From Notospermus geniculatus (lineage: Eukaryota > Nemertea > Pilidiophora > Heteronemertea > Lineidae): 64,000 bases of DNA. Within the stretch, counting starts at the first letter, position 1, and every line of letters begins with the position of its first letter. The notes below the pieces were generated by a model. The model had not been told where the DNA came from, did no database searches, and saw only the letters and a program-made list of their open reading frames with translations. Both the position numbers and the translations under genes were made by a program. Location: positions 70,126-134,125 of the forward strand of contig NMRB01000095.1 of NCBI GenBank assembly GCA_002633025.1. The letters run 5' to 3'. Positions 32,265 through 43,676 of this stretch are shown here, piece after piece.

Positions 32265-33576
32265 TATGAATGAAACTGTATACGAGCTATATATAGGGTC
32301 TCTTTAAGCACTATTAACGTGTGTTCACGCTCCACAGCCGTGTGATCTCACAGGTGATAACCAGTAACAAAGTCCTTTATGACCACTGAATCAGCCATGC
32401 CAAATGTTGGTTGCCTGTGAAATTGCCACATTTTCCTGCTCACCACCTCACTATTTTAGTGGGTTCAGGCCTTTGCGTTTGTTTCTGTTACACAAGAAGA
32501 CTTTGGGAAACTTGTGGATTTACAAAATATTTGCTTATTGTGTCAGCACTATAGATGTACCAATACAGTTGAGAAACAAACATTTGCTTTTGCTATGCCA
32601 AAGATTACAGGAAACATTTGTGGATTTTTCCAATAGGTATGGCCTTCAAAAAGCCTTCAGAGAATACTCATAAAAAAACTTAACATGTGTTGATGTCGGC
32701 TTACCATCCACATCTGACAGACACTCAAGATAACATGCAACTTGAAACAGGTGAGTTATTGAAGCAATCAGGCATTTGGAAGTCATTGGTTTCCATAGGA
32801 ACTAATGTCTCCGCTACCTATCAAGAAGTATAATTTTGCGCACTGCAATTGGATGTTCAGAAAATTCTGGAGTAAAACATCTGTCAGGTGTATCATTGAT
32901 ATGCGAGAATAGTAATGATAACTTGGATGAGAAACAGAACAAGATAGAACTGAATAAAATAAGGAAAAGAAAATGCAAATAAAAATGCAAAACTACTCAA
33001 GCAGAAAAAGACCGACACATAAACTGAAGAATGCAAATGAAATTCAATGGCATGCCTCTGAACATAATAAGCTACATAGAATGACACCACTGAATTTTAC
33101 AACACCATGGGCAAGGGGTGATCTGAAAATGACCTCCTACAACTTTCCAATAACATGGCTGCTTTTCCTTTAATTTTGGGTCAACTCGTCAAAAGTTGGA
33201 ACAAAGGTCTGACGAAGTGATAGACGCAATAGCCCGCAGATTAACCCTAACTTTCTAAGTCCAACAGGGACAATGGAAGTACAATAGAAGGTGTGTGGGT
33301 TAAGCCCAAGTCAGGGTTAAACTCTGCATATGCGCCAATAAGCAGAAACCGCTGATTTTATTGGAAAGTTGGAGGTGTTGATTAACCACATGTGGAACTG
33401 ATGTTAACACATCTGACATGGAAATTATTTGAAAATAAAGCGATAATTGCAAAATCGACATAAACAACATACGAACACATAGCTTGAATTGAACTTGTCG
33501 TACTTTCCCCTTTTTGGAAGAAAAGTCGAGAAATGGAAAATTGTCCTCAAAGGGTAATTCTTTTGCTTACAGTGTA

Positions 33577-34465
33577 GGGGAGACCGGGGCTGGTTGTAAC
33601 ACTTTTTCTTTTGAGGTCGATTACTTCCTAATTACGGGAGGTATTTATAACCTGCTTGGTCTTTTGAATATTTGATATCAATGGTCACTTATGCACTAAA
33701 CAAAGTTTAGCCATCTCTATCCATGTCTCTGAAAAATGGGTCCAAAGTCGAGTGGTACCACCTGCCCCGTCAAAAAATTTCGGGGTTGGTTGTAACACAT
33801 CTCATAAAGTGAGCATGGCAAATTTCCCTTTACTTCTTCATGTGTTTTTCAAAACGACACGGGTATTTGTCTCCTAAATAAACTTCTAAACACAGCAAAT
33901 CCGTTCTTCTTACAAAAAATAATCGATTGAACAGTCTATAGGATGAGGGGTGAGGATTGATGAAAACCTTAATTTTGCCTATCTCCAAGTGGTGAGGTAA
34001 GCAATTTGGTTTTTTGCCATTTTATCAAAACCTGAAAAAGTGAGATAGGCAAATATCTTAGCAGGGTGACGATGTTACCATGTTTGTTACAACCAACCCC
34101 ACCTATAGTTCAGGTCAAATGTGGGCTGCAATACCAAAGCATGTGGAAGTGGGCCTTATCACTCTGGACCAGTTGTACAGGCTTTACATCATTATTCAAA
34201 TAGTATCCAAACAAACTTCTAAAACTGCACAGGCAGTGAAGCAGAAGAGATTTTCTGATCAGGTCATTTTTTACTTTCATGTACTAAAAACGGTTTTTGT
34301 CGATTTTTAGGAAAGTCAATTCGGACATTCAGATGCCCTTTGGTACAAAGGTGGCCGGTATCAATGTCAATATATGTGAGGAATCTCAGCCCTTCCCAGT
34401 GGATATTCAAGGAAATATTAGCTCTGTTACAACCTACCCCTGTTACAACCAGCCCCGGTCTCCCC
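33577..34465. mobile_element. 889-bp element with GGGGAGACCGGGGCTGGTTG ends, block B only
   Basis: Perfect 23-bp terminal repeats beginning GGGGAGACCGGGGCTGGTTG, flanked by TA at both ends. Block A shows the single TA target near 19900. GTTACAACC words repeat inside. No transposase motif in its frames, so non-autonomous. Confidence 0.9.
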
Positions 34466-34914
34466 TAAATAATCAACCAATCATATACTTATACTATTTG
34501 ATTCATAAAATTTGGTCGTGTGGAGTGGCCATATGGAAAATACTCATTCTTTACTCAGACCAGGAGAGAGCCAACTATTTTTACCTGACAAAATGTCAAG
34601 TATTCTCCAAATCATTTTATTGTTTGACCTCATTTTGGTTACACAATCACACATAACAACCAAAAGCCAAAAAAATGTCACATTTGTTTTATGCACCACT
34701 TGAAAAAACTGAACCAATGATATCAGAGAACAGGCCTATAGGCACAGACAGAGCTGCCCAGAGTTATAGGGTCAACAATATCATTGATAAGAATTCGAAG
34801 TCAGAATTCCGAAGTCGCCCACTGAAATCAGTGGGGGAAGACTTTTAAGTCGCAAACACAAATACAAATGTCCAAACACATGTTTTTATGGGAATTTCCA
34901 GTCTTACAGGATTA

Positions 34915-35187
34915 CAGTACGTTGCACAATTGACCTCCCTTCCGTGCTGCGCACCACCCGCGTACCACATGCAGCACCATTCACGTACCATCCTTGTAAT
35001 GTATCTTCCGCGGACGTGGCGTGGCGTCATGGAAGGCATGCAGTGAAGACGTAACGTTATTCACCCGACGTCACGCTACAGAGACGTGTGACGTACCCGT
35101 ACCATACGCGATGAACTGAAGGATACCTTCCGCGCCACGTCCGAGGAAGGTACGCGGATAAAGGGAGGTTAATTGTGCAACGTACTG
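34915..35187. mobile_element. 273-bp CAGTACGTTGCACAATTGAC element, block B only
   Basis: Same family as 21268-21544. Flanked by TA, with an empty site in block A (GGATTACCTGCAGG near 21070). Confidence 0.9.
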
Positions 35188-35352
35188 TACCTACAGGGGT
35201 AGTAATGTGTATTGTCCCCACCTGCACCCCACCCTACCATACCATACAACATACTTCCGGTACCACCGCATGCACAGGACTAGATTCTAAAACTCGACTT
35301 GCTTCCAGAGCACTGCCACACCGGGTTGAGTGTCTCAAATTTCAGGATCCTA

Positions 35353-35635
35353 CAGTACGTTGCACAATTGACTGACCTCTCTTCCGTGCCGTGCACGATC
35401 CGCGTACCACATGCAGCGTCATGCGCTTACCGTTCTCGTATCTTCCACGGAGGTCACGCGCCATCATGGAAGGCACGCAGTGAAGACATAACGTCATTCG
35501 CTCGTGGTGCACGGACGTCACACAGAAGAGACCCATGACGCACCCGTACCACACGCAATGAACTGAAGCGTAACGTCCGCGTCACGTACGCGGAAGTTAA
35601 TGCGGATAAAGGTAGGTCAATTGTGCAACGTACTG
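35353..35635. mobile_element. 283-bp CAGTACGTTGCACAATTGAC element (B counterpart)
   Basis: Shared with block A (21268-21544). Confidence 0.85.
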
Positions 35636-36272
35636 TACTTCCTGTTTAACCTCGACCCAGGCGAGTAAAACACAATGCAGAAATCCCTGGTTCAAGGTTG
35701 AAGCTGATGATCAACCACACCAATCTGATATTCAATCATCCGAGAGGTCATAAACTTACAAACGTTCCTGAAGTTTCGATTGCCGACGCAGTGTGGCGCT
35801 GCTTCCAGAGAACAACAAGTCTAGTTTTCAGGACAACGTACAAACTTGTGCCGACATCCAGACAGAGAAGAAATGTGCAGAAATTGAATAACATGCGCAA
35901 AGTGTCCTACCTTGCTGAGGGCTCCCCTCAACGGTTTAGTGCCCGAATAAAGCAACTTGAACATGGCGATTTATTGGTACATCAACTCTCACCTTCACTC
36001 AATCACTGGTGGCATGAATTAAGAGATGGGGTGTTGGATTAGAACAGAGGAAGTCTATTAAGCATCGCACGTACAACAGACAGGAAGGTCCAAAAGCCTC
36101 AGCACACAGTCAAAACATTCATCCAACATTCTGATTATGCACAATTTGGAAAAAATTCAGCACAAAATACATGTAGGTTAATCCACACGTAAAACTTTAA
36201 AGGCATTACGTGTGGATTAACTTACATGTATTTGCTGTTGAATTTTTTCCAAGAGACCTTGTCCATTTTAAA

Positions 36273-36658
36273 TACCGCATTCGTTTACTTCCACGAGCTA
36301 GCTCGGAACAGGCTCTACAGCGTTAGTTTACACCGGCTTGCTCGGATCAGGCGCGACTAGCCCTACCCGCCGAGGTGGGCTTCTCGTGGATCCTTCCCAA
36401 GATGCAAAGCATGGTGTCACTTCCGATCATGAGATGCACACAGCCCTCGCATACATGTGTACATCGGCGTGCAAAAGTAATCGAATGCTGTCGTGTTAGA
36501 GACGAGTAAAGTACCACGTGGCGGATATTCAGCCAATCAGAGCGCATCCGCCATGACACTTTACTCGTGTCTGACACGACAGCGTTCTTTTACTGGCCTC
36601 CAATGCGCATGTGTGAGAAAAGCGCTAGTGCCTGGCCGGTGGAAGTAATCGAACACGC
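36273..36658. mobile_element. TTACTTCCAC-family element, block B insertion
   Basis: Closely matches 3691-4090. Absent from block A, where the sequence runs through CATTTTCTAGAAATAAG near 22115. Confidence 0.85.
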
Positions 36659-37179
36659 AGTTAGAAATAAGTGAAGGAATCTTTGTGGATAAGCCGTCCT
36701 CTAAGTTTCCTATCTGTAGAGTAAAATACACCTAATATCAGCAATAGTTTTGCCAAAATCTTGGTAATTTTGATAACCAATGCCATAGTAGAGACGGCAT
36801 TTGCAAACACAGGACAGATTCTGATATTCCGCCAGAGGGCCATCCCTCAGACGCGAAAGGGTTAATTAGCCGTATCCACCCATAATTTGAATTTCATTAA
36901 AATTATATGAAAATTTGACTGTGAACAGATGTATGACGACCGTCATAACACAACATGTGTTCGTTAAAATGCAGCATTGATCTGAAACTCAACTGACCGT
37001 ACACCAACTCCAACGACATGTATTTGACCTACCAGGCAGGCAAAGCTAACGAAACTTCCCGGACACGAAAACTGGCACTTACAGATCAGCAGTCGGAAGC
37101 AGTGATCAGAACTGTGACGCTTCCAGAGAAGCTAGAAATTTGAGTCACATATTAAGACAAAACAAGGAATACAGCTCAC

Positions 37180-37227
37180 CTATTGCTTTCATTATGACCG
37201 TGATCTCATCAGTTTTATTGCCTGATG
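37180..37227 (-). other. Weak candidate exon, family uncertain
   Basis: The minus strand reads SGNKTDEITVIMKAI before a good donor (GTGAGC). The KTDEITVIMKAIG pattern faintly resembles the first strand of the ubiquitin-like protein ATG12, but the acceptor (GAAACCAG) is poor, an in-frame stop lies just upstream, and the expected next exon was not found to the left. Treat as unassigned. Confidence 0.15.
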
Positions 37228-38170
37228 CTGGTTTCGCCCAGTCCAGTCACTGGTTCAATAAATGAATCATTGCATTGGTTTAAACATAATGTATACATCA
37301 TGAGTATCACTGCTTCATCATGTAGAATATTCACATCCCGAAGGACAGCTGTTGAGCTGGTGGAGTTTTCTGTGTCCATATACATGTACAATGTAGGTCA
37401 CCAGAGGTCACGTAAGGGCATTGCCAAGTGAAGGACTGTATCAATAGGTGGCAGCACTGCACTTGTGGTCTTGAGCAATAATATTAAAGCTTGGGGGTTG
37501 TGGTGTGCCACTTGGAGGCTGAGGGAGGTGAATGGCTTGACGTCGGGACCACATAGAAGGCATTTCATTATTTTTCTCCATTCCCATGAAAATCCCGCCA
37601 CATAGGATAATTTCATTTTTACTGGGAATGATAATGTAGCTACCTGATGATTTTTTTATTGTACACTTGTAGGTCTGCATGTCTATGACTAGAGGGCTGC
37701 GCATAAGGCCTACATGTAGGCCTACATGCAGCACCCACGATTGTACACACACAGAAAACGAATGATATGCAGACAACATACATACATAATGTACACTACA
37801 GCGATTATCGATTTCAGATCAATGTGTCTCTAGGCTATTCCAATAGGGCATGGATTTCATGCATATACATATATTTACGTAGATATTGCACTACATGTAG
37901 AATTCAACGGGTATATGGATGACATAAGGACTCAAACAAAACTTTATCGCATAAGGTCAACCAAAATGATAAACTTTTAAGGACATCTGTGTACAATCAA
38001 CATTCTGCACATTTTTCACAAACGAGATCCCGGGTACTTGAGAATGGATTTCACTCCGACTGGGAAGTAAATAAAGTATTTTTCCGTCATCAAATTACTG
38101 AAATATGAGGTGACAATTCAGAAAGTTCTGAGTGGGTGAATTTGTTCAGCAGGAATGTATCAAGCAGACA

Positions 38171-38250
38171 GGAGCCTTAGCCTAGTGGTTAAATTACTGG
38201 TATCTCTTCTGCTTAGCAAGCGGCAAGTCCTGGGTTCGAACCCCAGGCCA
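38171..38250 (+). repeat. tRNA-derived SINE head, tRNA-Ala(AGC)-like
   Basis: Box A-like TTAGCCTAGTGGTTA and a consensus box B GGTTCGAACCC (38233-38243). The region between folds weakly around an AGC loop (TTAGCAA). The 3' end abuts a TGTGACCCGGCA MITE. Too imperfect for a working tRNA. Confidence 0.65.
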
Positions 38251-38252
38251 TA

Positions 38253-38453
38253 TGTGACCCGGCATAACAAAATGAGTCGGAAGTCGCACAGAAGAAGACC
38301 GAAGATGACACCTGACAACAATTACAGAAATCGACAAAGTCAAATATCACAATGGGCAGACAATCCTGAAATCAACAAACCATTGGTGTCACCTTGAATA
38401 TGTTGGGCCTTCTTCTGTGCGCATTCTGACTCATTTTGTTGTGCCGGTCACAA
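38253..38453. mobile_element. TGTGACCCGGCA palindromic MITE
   Basis: Same family as 26613-26814 in reversed orientation; ends TGTGACCCGGCATAA and TTGTGCCGGTCACA. A truncated second copy follows at about 38505-38562. Confidence 0.88.
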
Positions 38454-38562
38454 GTATCTGACGACACTCCTAGGGGTGGGTTTACCTTGCTACACAAGAA
38501 GACATGTTGGGTCGTCTTCTATGCGCATTCCGACTCATTTTGCTGTGCCGGGAGGTCACATA

Positions 38563-39185
38563 TGGGATAGAAATTACCCCTGGCTCTTCAGTCTGTTAGG
38601 ACACTAGTGTTATTAAGCCGTGGTGCCTTGTGCCTAGGGGAGTAAAAGACCCCATCCAAGTGAGGAACATGAGGAGCTTGAGATGGTCTCTTCCATACTT
38701 ACCAAGGGCCAATAAATTGCAATATTAAATGGCTTCGGCCCTGATGAAAAAATCTAACAAAACATCAAGGTGAAGGCCTACTTCCCCTCCCAATATGCTA
38801 CATGTACCCCTGAATTGCTCACAGTTTCTCACTTCCACTCAAAATACTACAGGATGTAATGAAATTCTTTGAGTTTTTTCATTATAGCAGCTTAGAACTC
38901 TTTCCTAGGCACAGACATGTTATCGTGTCTGTGCGCAGCCAGACATGTGACATCTGACACATCAAATTTTGCAGCGATCCAGTCGAAGATTTGACACCCG
39001 ACGATCAAGTAATTGCTTCAGACTTCACCCTATCATGTTACAATGCATTGTCCCCCTCGAGCATGGTGACATTGCCTGAGGTGAAGATGACAAGTTGATC
39101 GTTGATACCTGGAATATTATTACAAATCCAAATTCACGAGGGGGTTTAGTCTAACTGTCAAAGCTAAGATACATCAGCGAATCAA
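38563..39185. other. No feature recognised
   Basis: Single-copy stretch before block C without a clear open frame or repeat. Confidence 0.45.
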
Positions 39186-40277
39186 AAGAAGGAGCTAAAA
39201 CGGATGTCCGATAGCCCAGCTTGCAAAGCGAGTGTCGGGGATGGAAACATGAGGAGCAAATATAGAGTGCCTCCAAAACAATATTCCCATGGACAAGTCC
39301 GCTAAAGACGGAATAACCCGGTACTCACCTGATATTAACAACGGTACATCACTGGGTTTTAGGAACAGCACCTGCACTGTAGCTGTGATGTGAGCTGTGG
39401 ATATTGTACAGAAATATTCCCCTGGCATCAACTGAATGATGTTTTAACACTGAGCAGTACTGTTAAAAAGCAATCACCTCTCAAGTGCTCGATCAATATT
39501 ACAGGAAAGGTGATCTAAACTTGGGTCGCACTGTCATCTGCTGGGTTAGCAAGGAACTAAAGCCAGAATGTTTCAAAAAACACGGGTTGAAGAGGGACAA
39601 TTTACCATCCTGAAGTTAATCAGTCAGGCCATCTTATTATAATGGAAGGACTCCATTTTGAAATACGTCCGTACCAACTGGAGTTGATCGCATCATATAC
39701 AGGTGTACAGTGTAGCAATGTGTTCAGCTGTTAGGTCAACGAGCAAACATGGGTCTTTGTCACGCACGTTCTCACAAACTACGCATTGACCACAGACAAC
39801 AACGTTTGGGAATGTTTAGTGATTATTTGGGGAGTGTCCTCNCATCCCCCCCCCGTAGGACTTCTGCACCTAAGTGACCTGCCCCTGGACATCTTTTCCT
39901 GGACATTTAACCCCCGCTGTCTAAGTTCAGCCCTCATGTCCGGGGTATATGTTTGGGGAACATGTGCTGGGGGACGAATATGTCCTACGAGGGTAAATGT
40001 TCGGCGGGCAAAATTCCAGAGGGAAATATCGGGAGGGGAGGAATGTCCAGGGGACAAAGTCTTCTACCCATCCACCTCTACCCATCCGTCACCAGCTATT
40101 GCTGCGATTCTACCTTGATTTAACTACTAAAACCCATAATATTCAGGGAAACATGGCTTCAGCAAGATTTTTGGCCATCCTTACTGCCTATGGTGCCATT
40201 ATATTTTTTACCCCTTATGCCATCCTCTGACCACATGCACCCTGTGCGTATGTGCTCGCCATGGGTATCATGCTAGT

Positions 40278-40412
40278 ATTTATGAAGCCTTCACAACTTT
40301 GCGTAACGCAAATCTATTGTAAGGCAGTCAGTGAACAATAGGGCATGTGCAGCCAAACAATAGATTTGCGTCAATGCAAAGTTGCAAAGGCTTAATTCAT
40401 AAATATGGCCCC
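40278..40412. mobile_element. Hairpin MITE, TTTATGAAGCCTTC family (C)
   Basis: GCCTTCACAACTTTGCGT is mirrored by GCAAAGTTGCAAAGGC, with AAATCTATTGT and ACAATAGATTT inside. Block D copy at 51143-51282. Confidence 0.8.
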
Positions 40413-40892
40413 TGAGTCTTTTTAGGATGGCTCCTAAACTCACATCCACAACTTTGTGGGCCGTGACGTAGGAAGAGTGCCCTCAGGATGCAATTTACAG
40501 GTACAATAAGTTTTAATAGGGCAAATGTGCATGTCGACATAATGTATGTGAAGGAGAGGAATTTATCTTTAAATGGATGATGGAAAACTATAATTTGCTG
40601 TCAAAGACACCTTTTACGGTACCTGATTCAAAGGGATGTTAACAGAAGATCTATTTCATTCAAACAACATGCAGAGGACACTTGAAAGGAGAACACCAGG
40701 TTAACATATCTTGGGTTTTCACTCTGCTGTCAGGAAGTCCACGCAACATAGACTTCGTCACACTTACAAAGAACATGGCAACCCACTGAAAACTTACTCA
40801 ACTAGTCAACTTTTCTGGATTGACTTTCACTATACAGTGAAGAAATAACAAGGGAAATATCTGTGAGTAGAACATGCAACGCAACTCGACCA

Positions 40893-41021
40893 AGAATTCC
40901 ATCCTGAAAACATCAGGGGTTCTTAGCGCTGGCTCCCTTTATTCGTCTCCACAAAGTCTGTGTGCATTGACGAAGGGAGCAAGTACTGAGAACCCCTGAT
41001 GTTCTCAGGATGAAGAATTCC
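40893..41021. mobile_element. Hairpin MITE, GAATTC...CATCAGGGGTTC family (C)
   Basis: GAATTCCATCCTGAAAACATCAGGGGTTC-type left arm (given in part: ACATCAGGGGTTCT) is mirrored by AGAACCCCTGATGT. GCTCCCTTTATTCGTC pairs with GACGAAGGGAGC. Counterpart at 51760-51887. Confidence 0.85.
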
Positions 41022-41182
41022 GACCCATCACAACGCCATCCAAGCTGACATGACAAACTGAGCATCACAGTTCAAGTTTTTAACAGTGTGTTCAGTCCAA
41101 GCTGACATGAATAGGTGTTTTTACATGGGCTTTTTCATACACGTACCACACTGCAGCATACTGTGACACACGAGTTACTTAC

Positions 41183-41242
41183 ATGGTCAGTGTATTCAGA
41201 GATAAAGCTGTCATCGGGACGTCTTTCCATTTCCATTTTGAC
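41183..41242 (-). CDS. Probable 60-nt exon, upstream of the 4.1-like gene (block C)
   Basis: Exactly 60 nt between a good acceptor (TTTCTGTTGCAG) and a good donor (GTAAGTAAC), open in phase 0: VKMEMERRPDDSFISEYTDH. It could be an internal exon or, using its ATGs, the start exon. Phase and strand fit a junction with the 4.1 head exon at 31356 or 18170, which begins DQTQDS in phase 0. No domain is recognised. The same exon is in block D. Confidence 0.55.
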
Positions 41243-42143
41243 CTGCAACAGAAAGTACAATTTAAATGCACGTGTACACAAAATATTGTATAACAAACAA
41301 ATGTTCTGGTAGGCCTAATGAACTTTTTGCCCAGTATACACATACATAATGTATGCTGAATTAATGGTTCAAACATGACAAATGCTTCTTTTGGAAACAT
41401 TCATAATCTGACCATCCAAATGATAATGAAGCACTGGAACTACAATGTGTATTCGTTCAGAAAAATAGGTTCGGGTGGATTGCTTACATCAATGGGGATC
41501 TTAGCTACAATAGAGGGCAGCACACCGAAACCCGGTCCTATACAATGGACGCCTTTTGTGTGGGAAATTGATCAGGACCGGGATGTCAGTTTCATTTCAA
41601 TAGTTTTAACCACTAGTGACACCTATTGAGGCAGTGAGCTAGGGTCCCCATTGAAGGTCCCAAATAGAAGAGTGTAAAGTTCCAAATGCCTGTGATCCAC
41701 TAAGATAAGAATCCTATTCCTACATGCACAGTGGATGTCAATGACAAAGAATGAGTACATTTTAATCAACAACCAATCAAATGATAATGTTCGTACTGCA
41801 TTGCAAACACGTAAAAACTGTGCTGTGGTATTACACTGTATATGGCAAGTCGGAACTCGTATACATATATAGGTACAAACAAATTTATTGTCAAAGACAA
41901 ACACAGAACATGTCAAATAGGCAAGTGGGATGATTGGCGTCCTACATACTACATGTAGTACCTGCTTGTCAACGAAGTGATGTTAAGCCTACATTTATGT
42001 TGTATTTATACTTAGTGGGTGTTGTTATTCAGGACAAATCATACCTATATATAAACGTTTATTAATTAGGACTCTTGCTGACCCCAAGGTCAAATAGTGA
42101 TGATAAACTCCTCACATCACTTCAGTACCATGGTCATGGAATA

Positions 42144-42490
42144 TCCAAAGAAGAAAGCACAAAAATTGACACACAAAGTGATAAATATCAAGAAATCAAC
42201 TTCCAGAAACTTGCGAATTTTTGACCCCAATCGAGGTCTTCCTCAGGCACTTTTCAGTTGGAGAGACCAGAAAAGACTGTAGAGACCAGGGCCCTTATGC
42301 ATAAAACATCTTAAGTGTAAAATTTCCCTTATCTTTTGTTTGGAACAATAGTTTAAGGGAAATTTTACACTTAAGATGTTTTGTGCATATGGGCCCAGAA
42401 GTCTTTTCTGGTCTCTCCAACTGAAAAGTGCCTGAGGAAGACCTCGGTTGGGGTCGAAAATTCGCAAGTTTCTGGAAGTTGACTTCTTGA
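42144..42490. mobile_element. Hairpin retroinsertion with 15-bp target duplication, block C only
   Basis: Flanked by CATGGTCATGGAATA on both sides (42129-42143 and 42491-42505); block D has this site once, near 53935. The long arms (about 42186-42284 and 42400-42490) are complementary. About 42 unpaired bases lie at one end only. Each arm contains a GACCTC/GGGGTC stem with CTGAGGA and GAAA on its flanks. A second hairpin MITE sits in the loop. Confidence 0.85.
42289..42397. mobile_element. Hairpin MITE nested in the loop of 42144-42490
   Basis: GGGCCCTTATGCATAAAACA and TGTTTTGTGCATATGGGCCC are inverted ends; TTAAGTGTAAAATTTCCCTT pairs with its complement. Confidence 0.85.
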
Positions 42491-42761
42491 CATGGTCATG
42501 GAATAGATGACTTTTCTCCAGGACAGCAAGAGTGTCTAATTACTGTCTATCTGATTTCAGTAAGTCCTGCTACAGCCTCATTCTTGAAAAAGTATTGTCA
42601 TTGATGAACAGTGAAAAGCCAATCAAAATACATGCCGGTGTACCCACAGATTATAGTACACAATGATTTCAGCATTTCCTCAGTTGTTCGACACACTACA
42701 TGTATGCCCAAGCACAGTAGCCCATGTATCCGTATCAGAAATATATTAGGCGAGGCCTATA

Positions 42762-42964
42762 TGTGACCCGGCACGACAAAATGAGTCGGAATGCGCACAT
42801 AAGAAGACCCAACATGTCCAAGGTGACACCAACGGTTCGCTGATTTCAGGCTTGTCTGCCCATTGTGAAATTTGACTTGGTCGATTTCTGTGGTTGCTGT
42901 CTGGTTCCACCTTCGGTCTTCTTCTGTGCGACTTCCGACTCATTTTGCTGTGCCGGGTCACATA
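42762..42964. mobile_element. TGTGACCCGGCA palindromic MITE, block C only
   Basis: TGTGACCCGGCACGACAAAA and TTTTGCTGTGCCGGGTCACA. Missing from the block D counterpart near 54212. Confidence 0.9.
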
Positions 42965-43676
42965 TGGCTTCTGAAATGACTGATTTTAGCATCAAAACCA
43001 GCATTTTATCATTTTTGCATTTAATCCCCCATCCTAAAAAACCTGTCCCTGACCCTAACCTTAACGACCTTATCATTAACAATAACCCTGCATGTGGTGG
43101 GGATTGCGCAGTTAAAAAAGAAGCCTTATACACGTAGGCCTAATGTTACCTTCTTTGGTGGGCCACAGAGACATGCACAGGTTTCATAGCATCGACATGT
43201 AATACATGATGTATGTTCTACATCTGTGTATGCAGGCCTACAGGGCGCGCGTTCAGGATAACCTAGTTTTGTCCCAAATTCGTCATCAAAATTGCAGGCG
43301 ACTTTTTCCTGTAAATCGAGAATATTCAGCACCAACGAACGCTCAGATATTTGCTTTACCTTTCTATGTTGTTAAATCTCCTAGATTTGGCAAAATAAGG
43401 CACCTTTTTGATAAAATAGATGTCTTTTAAGTGTGACCTACATAGCGTTATACATTGTTTGTCCAAGCGTTGGTTGTCGTCGTTGATTTGTAAGCAGGAG
43501 TTCCACACCAGCCTTGATTCCTACTAGTGTTATGTTTTGTCAACAGAGGGCAGCATCTCCTGACCTGCCACGCCCAGGCGACAAGTTGACACTCTGGCAC
43601 CGCCGTCACAGCAAATCTAAACCAACTTGAAAACTAACCAAACAACCAAGTAAGAGTGTCAGCCCTAACCCTAAAC

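Larger units (their letters stand above)
22567..37022. repeat. Block B of the 15-kb duplicated segment
   Basis: Direct copy of block A. B-only insertions: 24040-24270, 26613-26814, 28699-28809, 31724-32108, 32130-32264, 33577-34465, 34915-35187 and 36273-36658. A single N at 28285 replaces about 1.77 kb present in A (about 11925-13690). Confidence 0.95.

Noticed and set aside
35698-36042. Plus-strand open frame ending ...RQRRNVQKLNNMRKVSYLAEG..., also at 21692-21886
   Set aside because: Nearly all differences between the two copies in this frame change amino acids, the 5' part is absent from block A, and no splice or promoter context was seen.
37180-37227. First exon of ATG12
   Set aside because: Only about ten residues resemble the family, the acceptor is weak, an in-frame stop lies upstream, and the conserved KKKW...F.KF...ASEQLF exons were not found; kept only as a low-confidence candidate.
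38171-38250. Functional tRNA-Ala
   Set aside because: Box B is perfect, but the acceptor stem is not formed and the anticodon stem has a mismatch; it also joins directly to a MITE.
39327-39434. Minus-strand exon-like segment encoding LMPGEYFCTISTAHITATV... before a GTGAGT donor
   Set aside because: In block D (near 50850-50950) an 8-nt difference just before the donor changes the exit phase, so it cannot be a constrained coding exon in both copies.
43664-43676. Telomere-like CCCTAACCCTAAACCC near 43664 and 55072
   Set aside because: Only two or three repeat units, present at the same place in both blocks, so not a telomere or obvious interstitial telomeric array.
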